A DNA stretch of 64,000 bases, from NCBI GenBank assembly GCA_946894095.1, contig OX335644.1, positions 18,023,595-18,087,594 of the forward strand, given 5' to 3'. Positions 11,598 to 22,665 of the stretch are shown piece after piece; the stretch's first letter is position 1; every line of letters starts with the position of its first letter. The translations under genes were made by a program, and so were the position numbers. Source of the DNA: Incurvaria masculella. Its lineage: Eukaryota > Arthropoda > Insecta > Lepidoptera > Incurvariidae. Below the pieces are notes generated by a model that searched no databases, was not told where the DNA came from, and saw nothing but the letters and a program-made list of their open reading frames with translations.

Positions 11598-12139
11598 CTT
11601 TTGTTGACTGCAATTATGTACGCACGTAAGAAGTTATATTTCATAGGCGTCAATAAATAAAAAAAAATTTTCATGCACTTAAACAGCTTTGGACAGTCAT
11701 CAAAAGATAGACGCCGCCGGAATAGACCTGTCATACCGTGTTGTTTCGAATCGCTATAACTACTCGAATCCTCAAATCTTCCTCAATGTTTTTCTTACAG
11801 GCAGTATTGGTTAAAGCCATTTGTTCTGTGCATTTGTGGATTGTGAGGTGAACGGTCTTAATACTCAGGATAAATAAGATGTGACACACTGATTCTTTGT
11901 CCATCAATTTCTTATTTAATCCTAACTATTTAAAGTTTAAAGTTTTAAACATATCTTCATTATTTTGTAGCAACATGGCCATTTACACATGTTTTCGAGT
12001 AAAATAATAAATAACCATACATTTAGTATGAAACAATTTTGGTATCATCCGTCAGTAGACATTGTGTCTCTTTATTACTATTCTAATTCGTAACACGCGT
12101 GGAAAGTAATTGGATTGTTTCACGAAATAACACTGAATG

Positions 12140-12311
12140 TAATGACGTCACTACACCGAGATAATCTCCCGGCTCTACCAGCGACTCGCGTGGCGTGGCC
12201 GTCGCCGTCTCTCCAGTCACGTGCCCAAGCGTTTTGCCTCCCTTCCCTCCGCTCCTCACCGCACTTCCCCCCCCCTCTCCGCCCCTCCCCTCCGCCGCAC
12301 CGCCGAGGAGC
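12140..12311. promoter_or_regulatory. GC/C-rich patch, possible regulatory or first-exon sequence
   Basis: An abrupt GC-rich island in AT-rich DNA. It begins with ATGACGTCAC (CRE-like), contains GTCACGTGCC (E-box) and a long pyrimidine tract at about 12236-12306 with a run of nine C. Short frames exist on both strands but resemble no protein. Function is inference only. Confidence 0.3.
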
Positions 12312-12512
12312 TTTCGGGGTCTCCATAGAGAGTCAATTCCAAAGGAAACACAGGTTTTCGACCATAAACCATTATGAACGGGGTGACCTCTAGTTACGCT
12401 TGCCTATAATGTATCAGCACAAAGCACAACTAAGGTCACCCCGTTCATGATGGTTTATGGTCGAAAACCTGTGTTTCCTTTGGAATTGACTCTCTCTATG
12501 GAGACCCCGAAA
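12312..12512. repeat. ~200-bp near-perfect palindrome
   Basis: TTTCGGGGTCTCCATAGAG at 12312 is mirrored at the right end. The ~77-bp arms, containing GGTTTTCGACCATAAACCAT, are almost identical, with AACGGGGTGACCT inside each. The loop is about 45 bp (12390-12434). It could be a foldback MITE or a local inverted duplication. Confidence 0.85.
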
Positions 12513-12611
12513 CAGTTACATAACCAATATTGGTTGTGGTCGGCCAAAACCGCTCAGTTTCTAGCATTGTTCTAACTTGACAACACATATGTTTGTCAAC
12601 AATCTTGTAAG

Positions 12612-12690
12612 CATGAAAAAACTGGACAAGTGCGAGTCTGATCCTCGCACACGAAGGGTTCCGTACCATCGTACATTTTAAACCAAATAT
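12612..12690 (+). mobile_element. Truncated GGGTTCCGTACC-family repeat
   Basis: AAACTGGACAAGTGCGAGTC followed by CGCACACGAAGGGTTCCGTACC; the remainder of the family consensus is missing after about 12690. Confidence 0.6.
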
Positions 12691-12745
12691 TTATAAATAT
12701 GTTCTTTATGATTTTAAAACTATTTTTGGCAAATGTCGTATCTAT

Positions 12746-12860
12746 TTAGGTATTTATATTTAGGTATTTATTATTATTAGTATTATTTATATTTAGGTAT
12801 TTATAATTATTAGTATTATTTATATTTAGGTATTTGTCCGGGGTTGCCCCGGGTATTTAG
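12746..12860. repeat. Short AT-rich tandem repeat
   Basis: About three imperfect copies of a ~38-bp unit built from TATTTAGGTATTTAT and ATTATTAGTATTATTTA, ending with a local GGGGTTGCCCCGGG inverted repeat at 12840-12853. Confidence 0.7.
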
Positions 12861-12949
12861 GTTACGCCCATTCACTTCACAATCTACAGATGCACTGATC
12901 ACCTTTACAAATTAGCATTTCGAATTACATGAGTGCAGTCACTAAGTAC

Positions 12950-13053
12950 TTCCTGGCATGGCACCTTATTCCTTCGGGAATGTGGTGTATTGGGCTAATA
13001 TCATAACGGTAGTTGTGTGGTATTAGCCATCCATGTCAGGTTGCATAAAAAAA
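12950..13053 (+). mobile_element. SINE tail fragment
   Basis: Matches the 3' third of the tRNA-headed SINE (CCTGGCATGGCACCT, GGGAATGTGGTGTATTGGGC, CCATCCATGTCAGGTTGC) and ends in an A-tail. Head and body are absent, as expected of a 5'-truncated copy. Confidence 0.75.
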
Positions 13054-13149
13054 ACGATTCGATAATTTGTCTCATCGGTTAGTTATTTTCTAAGCTCCAT
13101 TTCAACTGACACATCAACAACATCATTATAGAGCCTATCGAATGTTACG

Positions 13150-13290
13150 ATTTGGCTTGAAACTTACAAAATTCTTTATGAAACCCTCGTAAGACCCCAA
13201 CTGGACAAATTACACTCCAGTGTGGTCACCATACTATCGTGAGCATATTGAAATGATACAAAAGAAATTCCTCAGATCCCTTAAGGCTGC
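13150..13290 (+). pseudogene. Decayed LINE reverse transcriptase C-terminal fragment
   Basis: One frame reads KILYETLVRPQLD, then after a frameshift another reads WSPYYREHIEMIQKKFLRSL. LYxxLVRPxLxYxxxxWSP followed by IExIQKKFLR is the usual segment just downstream of the polymerase domain in Jockey/CR1-type non-LTR retrotransposons. The frameshift and lack of upstream RT motifs mark it as dead. The group within non-LTR elements is inference. Confidence 0.7.
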
Positions 13291-13312
13291 GGAGAAGTCA
13301 CAGGAAATCTGA

Positions 13313-13695
13313 GAGTTGAAAATTTTAAGAAATGCATGCCACGGCACAATTTTGCACTGCGACTGCATTTAAACTAGCGAAATCATCTGCCAGGCCCTAA
13401 CGTTTTCCTACCCCTAAACATTTTCAGATTTTAAGCAAGTTTTATCACTTCAGAAAGCTTTATTCAATGTCCGTATGTTTTGATTTTTTGTAAATGTCTG
13501 TATTTTTCAGTAAAAAAAATAATAAAATTAACGTATGAAAAGACAACTGTTTTACAACTTTTATTAGTCAATATTGTCTGATCTTAAGGTCTTTAAAAAA
13601 TCTTTAAAAAATAAAACATTTAGACGTAGATTTTGACAATATATTTTTGAATCAAAATTTAAAAAACCTAGTAAAACATTAAGAGCATGGAAACA
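13313..13695 (+). mobile_element. Interspersed repeat shared with 51.7-52.0 kb
   Basis: Shares AAGAAATGCAT, GGCACAATTTTGCA, GCCCTAACG, CTTTATTCAATGTCCGTAT-like and CCTAGTAAAACATTAAGAGC with the copy at 51745-52033. It follows the LINE RT remnant, so it may be that element's 3' untranslated region, though the 51.7-kb copy has no RT in front. Confidence 0.6.
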
Positions 13696-13726
13696 GTTTT
13701 CGCCATGGTAAATTGATAGGGTAACG

Positions 13727-14437
13727 ACCACGGAGGAGGGAGGTAGAGAGGAGATGGTCTTAGCAAATTGGGTCTGTGTCCACCAAGTGGGCCTCTACGT
13801 CACAGCCCACGTGATAAGAAGGTGTGGCTTAGCGTCATTCGCGACATGGCGCTGGCGGTGGGAATCTGCGGTGCAATTTTCAGCGAACTGTCGATTACAC
13901 GATAAGATTTTGTGTAAAATGTTGCAAACATTACACAGGACGAAATAATCTAAAGTTTGTAGGTGGAATTAAGTTTTATTTGTCAGTAAAACTCCTCATA
14001 TTTTATAATTTGAGTCAATATTCGAGCATTGTATCGTTGTATCGCTTTTGCTATGTGCCCATAGATGGCGCGCAATAATTTTCTTTGTACGGTAAGAAAT
14101 ATTGATCTCAAGTTGCACATTTATATGAAAATATTAAATTAAAATTATTTGAATCCGCACGAAGGTATAGATTTAAATTCCTAAGGTTTTTTATAGAAAA
14201 ATTAACAGTAAAATGCAAACGGCGCCATCTAGTTGTAGTCTTGTAACCACTAAGAATATCTCTCGGAATAGCTGCTACCAGAGTACAGGTTCTTCCGGTA
14301 GATGGATTTAGCACAAAAGGCGGAGCTTGAACCCCTACCATGAAATGTTTTTATCCCGCTTCCCCGCGCAGTGTCATGCTGCGTTCCTTAGTAATATGAG
14401 GTAATAACACTTCCTCTCCCCCTCCCTCCTCCGTGGT
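13727..14437. mobile_element. TIR element with AACG target duplication
   Basis: Left end ACCACGGAGGAGGGAGG at 13727; the reverse complement ends at 14437. Both sides are flanked by AACG (13723-13726 and 14438-14441). 711 bp, no transposase. It carries TAGATGGCGC at 14062 and its inverse GGCGCCATCTA at 14221, pointing towards each other. The superfamily is unknown. Confidence 0.65.
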
Positions 14438-15088
14438 AACGACTCTCTTAATTATCGTCTAATCGGTCAAAGTATTATTATTTTATTATAATTTTCCCAA
14501 ACTCTCCGTTCCGAAGGTTCCGAGGTTCCGAGAGGATCTTGCCTTTCACATTTTTTAGCTCTTAGCAATTTAGAAAAATCACAGAACAACATTTGTGAAT
14601 TTAAAATGTTACAGTTATTATACGTTACAGTTAAGATACGTTTGATACCTTAAAGTTCGTATCTAATTGATAAAATGTAAAAATAATTGAATGTTTGCAC
14701 GCCTTAAAAACTAGACATCGAACTAAAATTATCCTGGGAGAGCTTATGTAACGAATTTTGCATTAATTACGCCGAAAAATATCAGACCTTCGGTTTGTTT
14801 GTGGGGATAACATGATGTCATGCTAGCTAGCGGTTAAAACTGCATCGCGCCGCAGTCGGCTGACAGCAAGAGCGACAGTACCGACAGCATATCAACTTGA
14901 GGATACGTTTATCCCAGATTTAATTTCGAACCATAAAAATAAGTGATAAGAATATTCAAAAAGTAATGGAAAATAGTTACCCCGTTAGAAGGGTAACGGG
15001 GTAACTATTTTATTTATTATGTATTTGTTTTCTACAAGTATGAATTAAGAATGCTGTGTGGGTTTCGGCATCACATGTAAAACTTTAT
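14438..15088. other. No gene seen; contains a perfect short hairpin
   Basis: Mostly AT-rich; 14845-14895 is a small GC-richer patch (GCGCCGCAGTCGGCTGACAG). The hairpin at 14970-15011 is listed separately. Confidence 0.45.
14970..15011. repeat. Perfect 18-bp hairpin with 6-nt loop
   Basis: Arm AAAATAGTTACCCCGTTA, loop GAAGGG, then the exact reverse complement. Too short in loop and stem to be a typical pre-miRNA; it may be a transcription-stop-like or recombination structure. Confidence 0.85.
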
Positions 15089-15300
15089 GTCCCTACCTTA
15101 CTTAATAGGTGGTAGGTTCGTTTTTTAACATGGCATTGAATAAACGATTACCGAGTGACAATGAAAAAATTCCTAGTTTTTCATTCAGTTCTATGTGGCT
15201 GTGTACTGTAAGGAACGTCCTGTCATGGCCACATGCTGAGTTTTGGGCTTAAATTATAACGGTATTTGTGGTATTAGCCATCCATGCTGTTACATGAAAT
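15089..15300 (+). mobile_element. Diverged SINE body and tail
   Basis: Recognisable by TAGGTGGTAGGTT, GACAATGAAAAA, CATTCAGTTCTATGT, GTCCTGTCATGGC and TGTGGTATTAGCCATCCATG in the right order. Older than the near full-length copies. Confidence 0.65.
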
Positions 15301-15928
15301 AATGTATTTTAGAGCTATGAGTGTGTTAATCCACTGTGTTGATGTCGATAATCCTAACTTTTGAATACTTGTTATCGATAAGGTGGGTTCTGATATTTAG
15401 CGATTTTGAGTGGGACTTGAAATTCCTAATTGAACTGTGTAATTATTTCTTAAGCAATTCTCACATGTGGTCTTTAGTGAAAATTTCGAATACTTACTGT
15501 TGAATTTACTGACCGTACCTTACCTCCCAGATGATATCTCCTACTGTTTTCGGGCAGAGTCACGTCGTTTACGTGCATATATGCGCGTACATATATCATA
15601 TATGACAAACGACCTTCCTCTTCCTCTGTCCCATATCGCGATCGAGCATGTTTGAGATTGTATGAAGAACATTTTTGCGTTCAGTACTGCTTTTTATGAT
15701 TTCATTGCGTGAGTTTATTACGTCACTGCCAAATCGGAAGGCGCATCGTTGATCGGACCTGCATCGGCTTTTCTTTCCAATTGTCTGATTTCTGTCAGGC
15801 TTTTATGCTCTAAAATTTAGTAGAGTTTTGCAATCTGTTATACAAATTTTGCGTGGTATTGGGTAAACTTATTCTTAAAAGAGCATAAATTGTAACCTCA
15901 TTTATCCAATATAAATTTTACATAGTAG
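15301..15928. other. No gene seen
   Basis: Unassigned. It includes a short self-complementary stretch, GCATATATGCGCGTACATATATCATATATG, at about 15573-15603. Confidence 0.4.
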
Positions 15929-16021
15929 AATGCACTCCCTGCTGAGGTATTTCCTCCAAAGTGCAACCTGGGATCATTCAAATATGGTGTGAAGAAGCCA
16001 CTGGCCGGCCGGTATGACTAA
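15929..16021 (+). pseudogene. LINE C-terminal protein remnant
   Basis: Reads NALPAEVFPPKCNLGSFK then YGVKKPLAGRYD and a TAA stop at 16019-16021. The LPAEVFPxxxNLxxFKxxVxxxL pattern is the usual last segment of CR1/Jockey-type LINE open reading frames. Upstream frame is lost. Related remnants are at 18.05-18.39 kb (reverse) and 50.33-50.50 kb. Length is about 31 codons of what would normally be a protein of many hundreds. Confidence 0.65.
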
Positions 16022-16429
16022 ATATAAATAAATAAGAATAAGATATCCATACATAAAATATAAGAATGTTAATGCATATATTCCTGTCTGAACTAATACA
16101 AGTAAAAAATTGTTACAGTTTTATCTTTAAATAATAGCTAGATCATCACTCTACAAATTTATTATTTATATTTACGTAAATTCGTTAAAATTATTTCTAA
16201 ATTTAATTTTATATAGTTTTACTTAACGCAACGTTCTTCCCACCCCCTTAAAGAACTATTGATTTGTGTCAGTCCCATTCGTATGGAGTGGTAATTATTA
16301 GGAGTGGCACTTTTGATTTGAATTCTTACTCAAACACTATTTTTTTGTCTCGATTAATACCTAGCAGTGTTACGTAACAGACCACAAAATACCCGTAATA
16401 ATTAATAACCGCACGGCTTAATGAGGCGA
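16022..16429. other. No gene seen
   Basis: AT-rich; 16022-16110 holds TAAATATAAATAAATAAG immediately after the LINE stop, consistent with a LINE 3' end and A/T-rich tail. Confidence 0.4.
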
Positions 16430-16530
16430 GGCGGCGGCGGCATATTGAACAATCACAAAGGACCGGAAGTGGCGGGTGCTGGCCGGTGACACTTCCGGCA
16501 GGGCGCCATCTGCTGCCGATGTACTGCCGG
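16430..16530. promoter_or_regulatory. GC-rich patch with paired ETS-like sites and a GGCGCCATCT motif
   Basis: ACCGGAAGTG at 16462-16471 and its inverse CACTTCCGG at 16490-16498 form a 9-bp palindrome with an 18-bp spacer. GGGCGCCATCTGCTG follows at 16501, the same core seen in several elements here. GGAA palindromes of this type are classic promoter elements, but no transcript can be shown from sequence. Confidence 0.3.
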
Positions 16531-18049
16531 CTGACAGGTTATTAAAGTCGGCCGACGTGAAAAATTGCACCGGAATATGCAGAGTTTTCTTTTTTCCTTC
16601 TCTTTGCAACTTTTCAAAAGCATTATTAATATTTCTCCCCCGCACCTCCTGTGTTGAATTAATTTTAAACTAGCTGCGGTACCCACGTCTGCTCGAAGCA
16701 TTGTTATATTGGACTGTTGTCGAGCTCATTTTTCCGGGGTAATAAATAGCCCATGTCATTGATCTACCAATCAAGTGTCAACAAACTCTGTCCAGCCCAA
16801 CCTATTTTTTCTTTTTTATGTGACGTTAACATCTAGAATTATTAACGAAGATTAAAAATATTCAGTGCGGAAAGATTTTAGACATGGATAGCTAAGATCA
16901 CCCCTACAGGAATATCACATCAGCTCAACACATGACAAATTAACTCGGTGCCATGCATAGACCTAGCATGCGCGCGCAGCGCGCATCTACATCCTATTTC
17001 TATAGTGCCATGCTTTCTTAAATTGCACGTACAATTTTAAATGCCGGGATTAACCCTACCACGTACCTACCACAAATCCCTCAGTCGCCTCTTACGACAT
17101 GCACGGGTGGTTTTGATGGGTTCTGTACATTTTAGGACTATAATGAAATTACATATTTAATTATTTTCAGAATCCAACGTTAGTATATTAATTTCAACTG
17201 TTTACATATAGGTCACGTAATCTCACCGGAAATAGAGTTGCGGCACACATACGAAACAATACCTTTTCAGGTGAAAACCTTAATAACCGAATAATGCGCT
17301 GTTTGTTTTCCCTGAAATGGTATTCATTCGAGGCCTGTAATTAAACACACTGGGGGCGTGCTAGGGGAGGATAATATAGGAGTTCCGAGCCATTATTTAA
17401 AGCGGGTCAGCGATCGATTTGAATCGGTTTTTACGGGTGACTTTTTCAGGATTCCGTGGGTGAAACCTGGAAAAATAAAAGTTTCTACTCTGTTTGTTTA
17501 TATGTACGCGATTAGCACCTATTGAAATTAAAATTTCATTTTTTCTAAAAATACATATTAGATCAAGCTTATTATTTCACACTGTAAGCGGCCTCTGTTA
17601 TGTTGTAACTATGTAAAGTAAAAATGTTGACACTTTCATGTTCAATTGACTACCATAAGAATTGCTCAATAAAGAATAAATAACTAACGAATAACAATAA
17701 TACATTGTGAAGTTTTCAAGTGTGCTCTCGTGGCCAAATCTGAAACAAAAAAAAAATTGCAAAAAACACTCAAATTTACTCATAATTCACCCATTCTTTT
17801 TAAATATTATGTCTATTAAATGTTCGTGTCTAAAGTTAGAAAGTGTTAGGAACCTGCTAATATTTCACTATGCCTTAAATAAACAGTTGGCACCATTCCT
17901 AAAGGGCCAAATGATTTATTTGATTACGAACTGATGACCCGATAAGGCAGTGCCAGTCAGCACGAACTTCGCTATGCGGTATGCGTTTATGCCCACGCGC
18001 ACGACACGCCACAGATTGTACACGATTGCATCGATTTACACACCCGTAG
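16531..18049. other. No gene seen; weak SINE remnant at 16880-17000
   Basis: 16885-16970 loosely resembles a minus-strand SINE tail (GGATAGCTAAGATC, GGTGCCATGC). GCATGCGCGCGCAGCGCGC at 16967-16985 is a small inverted repeat. The rest is unassigned. Confidence 0.35.
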
Positions 18050-18386
18050 CATGTTTCAGAAACGCGCGTTTTTTTCTTCTATTTATTTTATAACGGGTTT
18101 TCGACACGCAAGCGAGCATAACGGCATAGGATCGGAAAAGGGGACGAAAAAGGTACTCAAACAAAGTGTACCGCAGTTTTTCTTAAAAACAGTAACAAAT
18201 GCAGTTTTTTTTATGTTTAGCGCAGCATACGGCGTACGCCATGACCTCTTAAGGTCCCCGATGAAGCCCAAGAGCTTTCGAACTTTCAGGGAGGTTATGA
18301 AAACCATGCCGGCCGGCCAGGTGCTTCTTCACACCTTCAAACACGATCTGGACCCGTTTGTACTTTGGGGGAAATACCTCGGAAGG
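18050..18386 (-). pseudogene. LINE 3'-terminal remnant, reverse orientation
   Basis: The minus strand from about 18386 reads EVFPPKY...VFEGVKKHLAGRHGF, the same C-terminal LINE motif as at 15.93 kb. It continues into a segment (CTTAAGG, CTTTCGAA, GTACGCCATGACCTC on plus) that also follows the motif in the plus-oriented copy at 50.33-50.50 kb. The 122-codon plus-strand frame over this span is an antisense shadow of this remnant. Confidence 0.6.
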
Positions 18387-19111
18387 AAGATAATTCTATT
18401 GTTTACCGAGCCTACTTAATATAAAGAATATAGAGGATCTGCTGGTTCTTATTTTTGGAATATCACCTCTGAATGTGAGCATACTGCCTCTGTTCTTCGT
18501 TGAGCGAAGGTTTGAAAAGGGACGGAGGGACAGCGTCATGTAGCTTCAACGAGCTTTCTCCAGGGCAAAGACCACAGAGAGAGACTCTAAATCCCTAAGC
18601 AGTTGGAGGGCAGGTTACGCAAATGAACGCCTATAACTATACCACGTTTGCAGCGCCTCTTTTTTGCGTTAGACGCGCGTTCAATAATATCATGTGCATG
18701 TGCCTTTAATTTTGCAGATTGGCAGTAAATTCATTCTGGACATAGGTCACTAAAAAGTTAATTTTATCATAAACACAGGTCATGTGTAAAAGTAAAGGTA
18801 ATTTTTAAGGATGATTTAATTAGTAGTAAATAAGATTATTAATTAGATTAAATTGAAGGGTTTGAATACTCTATTATTTAGGCCTAAAAAGCAGCAAATA
18901 AATAATTCAAACGTATTTAAATTCAAGAAATCATGACAGCTACAATCGAGAGCGCAGCCGCAAATGAGTAAGATACAGGACAAAATCATCGTCTTACAGT
19001 TTGAATTTATTTATAAAAACATAGGACAGTGATGCCCATTTTTTCCGTCCATCGTTTTGTTTTCCGTATCTCTGTCTAAATGTTACATTTACGATGCACG
19101 CACAAACTCCC
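18387..19111. other. No gene seen
   Basis: Unassigned; slightly GC-richer at 18480-18640, with no recognisable motif. Confidence 0.4.
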
Positions 19112-19345
19112 TTAAGGTGGTTCTTCCCGCTCAACTCCCCATACAAACGTGGAAAGAAGATAATGCGCATATTTCTTGTCATAGATTCAAGATTACACTC
19201 AAAACAGCTTTATTTGATTGAACTAGATATTTGATGAAATTTTAAAATACTGTTTGGTTTCTAAGTTACAAGGTCGGAAAGTTCGACTTTTTCACGCGTT
19301 TTTCAAACACTTTTCCAAAGATAATGGCAGCTATTCGTGATTTAC
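19112..19345 (-). mobile_element. Diverged, truncated TTAA MITE (reverse)
   Basis: TTAA at 19112 followed by GGTGG and then, reversed, the family landmarks CTCCCCATACAAA, ATTTCTTGTCA, AAAACAGCTTTATTTGATTG and TTGGTTTCTAAGTTA. The far end with the second TTAA is not found. Confidence 0.65.
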
Positions 19346-21405
19346 ACGATCCTGCGACCTTTTTGATGTTCCAATGAGTAAGACCAAGTACCTTAGTAAC
19401 TCTTTTTTGCGACGCAACTGCGATAACCATAATAAAATGTTTCTAATTAAGATAATGTTTTATGTTACTAATTTAGGTAATTTTTCGATAATGAATGTAA
19501 AATAAAAGATTGTAGAAATTAACTGAACTCTTGATTTTTGTTTATTATTTTGTATATATTTATTATATAAGTTATAGAGGTTTTTTTTTTTGTTTTGTAT
19601 TGTTTGATCTAGATAGTTTTTTTTTCTTATCTATTTTTTTTTCGATTTCGCTCCTTTTTATTTTTAACCGACTTCAAAAAAAGGAGAAGTTTCTTAATTC
19701 GTCGGAATCTTTTTGTTTTTTTTTTCTTACATTGAGTTAGTTTACGTAGTACGTAATATGTTTTGTTTGTTTGTATTTTCCCCTATTTTCAGAACCATGA
19801 ATCACTGTTAATTCTATGTTATTTTATTTAATGGAATCTCTTTGGTTTAAATGTTATGTGTATTGTTTAAATTTGTATTTTACAGTTACTGTATGATTCC
19901 TGAATAAATATATTTTTTTTAATAAATTGTCGTGTTCGTCCCGTTAGTACAAATACTGCCGATTTTCACCCTTTAGTGCCAACCATGTACGAGCCCTCTG
20001 CGTGTTACCGCCATACAAATTCAACGAGCATTTCTCATCCCAAGCCTCCGAATACGTGGTAAATAATGGCTGCCATGTTCTCGTGTCGAGGTGCGCTAAT
20101 GCGGAGTTTATGGACCATAAAGCAACGATGGCGGACGGTTACCGGCTGGTCGCTGGCAACCATTTTTAATTGAGTAACATTCAATGATTGCTTTATGGTG
20201 AACATTTTGGCTTTCTTACTTTGGATGCTTTAATCATTATTACTTTAAGTAGTTAACAATTTCTGGCTCCCGATCTCAGATATACTGTGATAGGGTACTC
20301 ATGGGTACCTCGTTTCGTCCAATTATGTTTAAGGCACATATAATGAGTGGCAAACTGACTACTGTGTCAGTTAACTATTTGTGAGAACCTAAAACCAACC
20401 TACTCTACAACCCATTATTGAGAATTCGAAGAGATTATAGTCTAGCCTTGCACCCTAACGGGGGATGACCGAAATCCCGGCTTTCAGGGTGGTGAAAATG
20501 GCCTAAAGCAAAGATACACGTTAATATTTGAAATAATTATGTCGATGACTACCTAGAGAACGAAAAGTGAATTTGTATTAAAAAAAATATGCTCATAATT
20601 AACGTCTCTTGCTCAGCTTCTCACTTGCTCTGATTGCACAAAGCAAAATAATATAAAAACGGATATACCATAAAAACAATAGATAGAGTTTGAAGTACTG
20701 TTATACATTCATACAAAACATTATAAAGTATTTTAAGTGAGTTACGTAATTCATAAAAACTAGTAAGCACATAAACTAACAAATTTCCAAGTAAATAAAA
20801 ACTATCAAAAAAATTACGTCCTTATTACTTTCCTTGATTAAGTTGGATAACTACGGTTCGTCAGGAATGCGAGCTGTTCCATCATTCGAAATCCACGAAA
20901 AAAGGTGGTACTTCTTCTCCAATTTGTTTTTTTTTTTGTAAATTGTAAAATTAATAATCGACCGTTTTTTTTCATCCAATTCAGCAAAGGGATGGTTTGG
21001 AAGGGAAGGGATATTGTAACAATCTTTAGATATGTAACTTTAATGTAAATTTATTCTTCATGGAAACCACAGTGGTTGTATTCGTATAAAAGCTGTCGAA
21101 CTGCTCAGTTAATTAATATATTAACTTATTTGAGACACAACCAGCTATCATACATTTATCGAAGGTATCCGGTAAAGAAGAAAGATAATAACAAACCGAA
21201 ATATGAATGTTCATAACGCTTAGCTCGTCCGTGTGCCAGTGTATGAATACATTTTTAAGATAACATCGCCGCTTGAAAAATCGGTCGCCACTCGCGGCGA
21301 CTATAAAAAACAACAAAAGGGAAAACATTCAAAATAAACAATCATTTTCAATTTAGGGTTGTCCAAGCTGCGAGGGTCGTTGTGTACGATCCCATTTATG
21401 TTATT
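19346..21405. other. No gene seen; AACCGACTTC fragment at 19666-19738
   Basis: 19666-19738 matches one terminus of the AACCGACTTCAAA family (…AAAAAAAGGAGAAGTTTCTTAATTCGTC). 19895-19935 (TGAATAAATATA then T-rich) looks like an old polyadenylation/LINE tail. The remainder is unassigned. Confidence 0.45.
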
Positions 21406-21525
21406 TTACAGGCTCGACCTCCGGCCTGGCCCGGCATTAGGCATCGTATAACGTCTCGTGTCCCCGCAGACCCCGCTCGCCCACAGCTCCCGCCCTCCGC
21501 TCGTACCGCCCAGCGCGATCTAATA
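21406..21525. promoter_or_regulatory. GC-rich patch of unknown role
   Basis: A sudden GC-rich block including TGTCCCCGCAG, which resembles a splice acceptor, followed by C-rich sequence. No protein is recognisable on either strand; it might be an exon, a promoter or a repeat piece. Confidence 0.2.
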
Positions 21526-22051
21526 TTCAACAATCTACTCATTTCCACACGATAGAAGGCTCTATTCGTGCAATGGGCCGTGCGTTTATAATGCATTTGT
21601 GTTGCAGCTGGCTACTTGTGCTTGTTTCCAATTTCGAATCTTTTATTTAAATACTCGTTCTGTTTGGCCGTTGACTTCATAGGCTTCTATAGAAATGGTA
21701 TTTATAAATCGATTATATTATAAATTTAATATGATATATATGAAAAATCGACGGTAAAGGAAGGACACATTAATTAAAGAAAGAAAGCTGTAAAGGGAAC
21801 TAATTTATGAATGTACTACAAAGGCGGATTTTAACTAGAAAGCTTTTGCGAAGAGCTTTCGCGAGCTATGCGTCTACCAATTACGACACCGCTCTTTAAC
21901 CATACTTTATACTTCTCCTAAAGATCCTCCTCCCGTTAACGATACCTTCTACTAACACAAATACGTCGCCTATGTTTAACTCGTTATCGTTCATCTGTAA
22001 AGCAGGGACACGCAATTAAAAATAAGCAAAAAGGTGAAAACAAACAAACAT
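21526..22051. other. No gene seen
   Basis: Unassigned AT-rich sequence. Confidence 0.4.
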
Positions 22052-22440
22052 AAGCCTCAGTGGCCCAGTGGCGCGACACTTCGGCGATCGCTCTCCGAAG
22101 TTAAGCAACGCTGGGTCCGGTCTGGTCTTGGATGGGTGACCATTCGACCATTGAGAGAGGCTGGCCGTGGTTCGGATTCCACGTTAAGCTGTAGGTCCAC
22201 TTCCTTACTTACTAGGTGGTAGGGTTTATCCCGCCCGAGTTGGTACCATCGCATTGGATGAACGATGGTCGAAGCGGCAATGAAAATTGTCCGTGTATTC
22301 CATCCAGTTCAATGTAGCCGTGCAATATAAGGAAGGTCCTGGCATGGCACCTAGTTCCCATGTGGTGTGTTGGGCTAACACCATGACAGAACTTGTGGTA
22401 TTAGCCATCCCTGTCCAGTCACATAAAAAAATAAAAAATT
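22052..22440 (+). mobile_element. 5S-rRNA-headed SINE, copy 1
   Basis: 22061-22075 (TGGCCCAGTGGCGCG) resembles a tRNA A box. 22084-22141 matches the internal part of 5S rRNA: CCGAAGTTAAGCAACG, GGGTCCGGT, then CTTGGATGGGTGACC, which span the 5S internal control region. From TGGTTCGGATTCCACG on, body and tail are those of the tRNA-headed SINE, ending in an A-rich tail. The copy at 36.1 kb differs at roughly nine positions by eye, so both are fairly recent. The family depends on LINE enzymes in trans (general SINE knowledge). Confidence 0.85.
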
Positions 22441-22665
22441 ATAACAAGATAAAAACCAACTTATCTCCAAACAGTAAATGGTATAACCCTTAACCCCAAT
22501 TACGTAATGTGCTAAGCATTTTAATTGTACTTTTTTTTTTCTAATCGAATATTCAAGATAATATTTCACAAAGCTTAGTTCTAAAATTGTAAGAAAAATA
22601 AAAGTTCCTACGTTGTAAGCTCTTTAATAAAATTGTATTTATATGAAAAACTGTTTTATTTTTGT

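Noticed and set aside
18051..18419. 122-codon open frame on the plus strand
   Set aside because: It is antisense to a LINE C-terminal remnant read on the minus strand, and the protein has no family resemblance.
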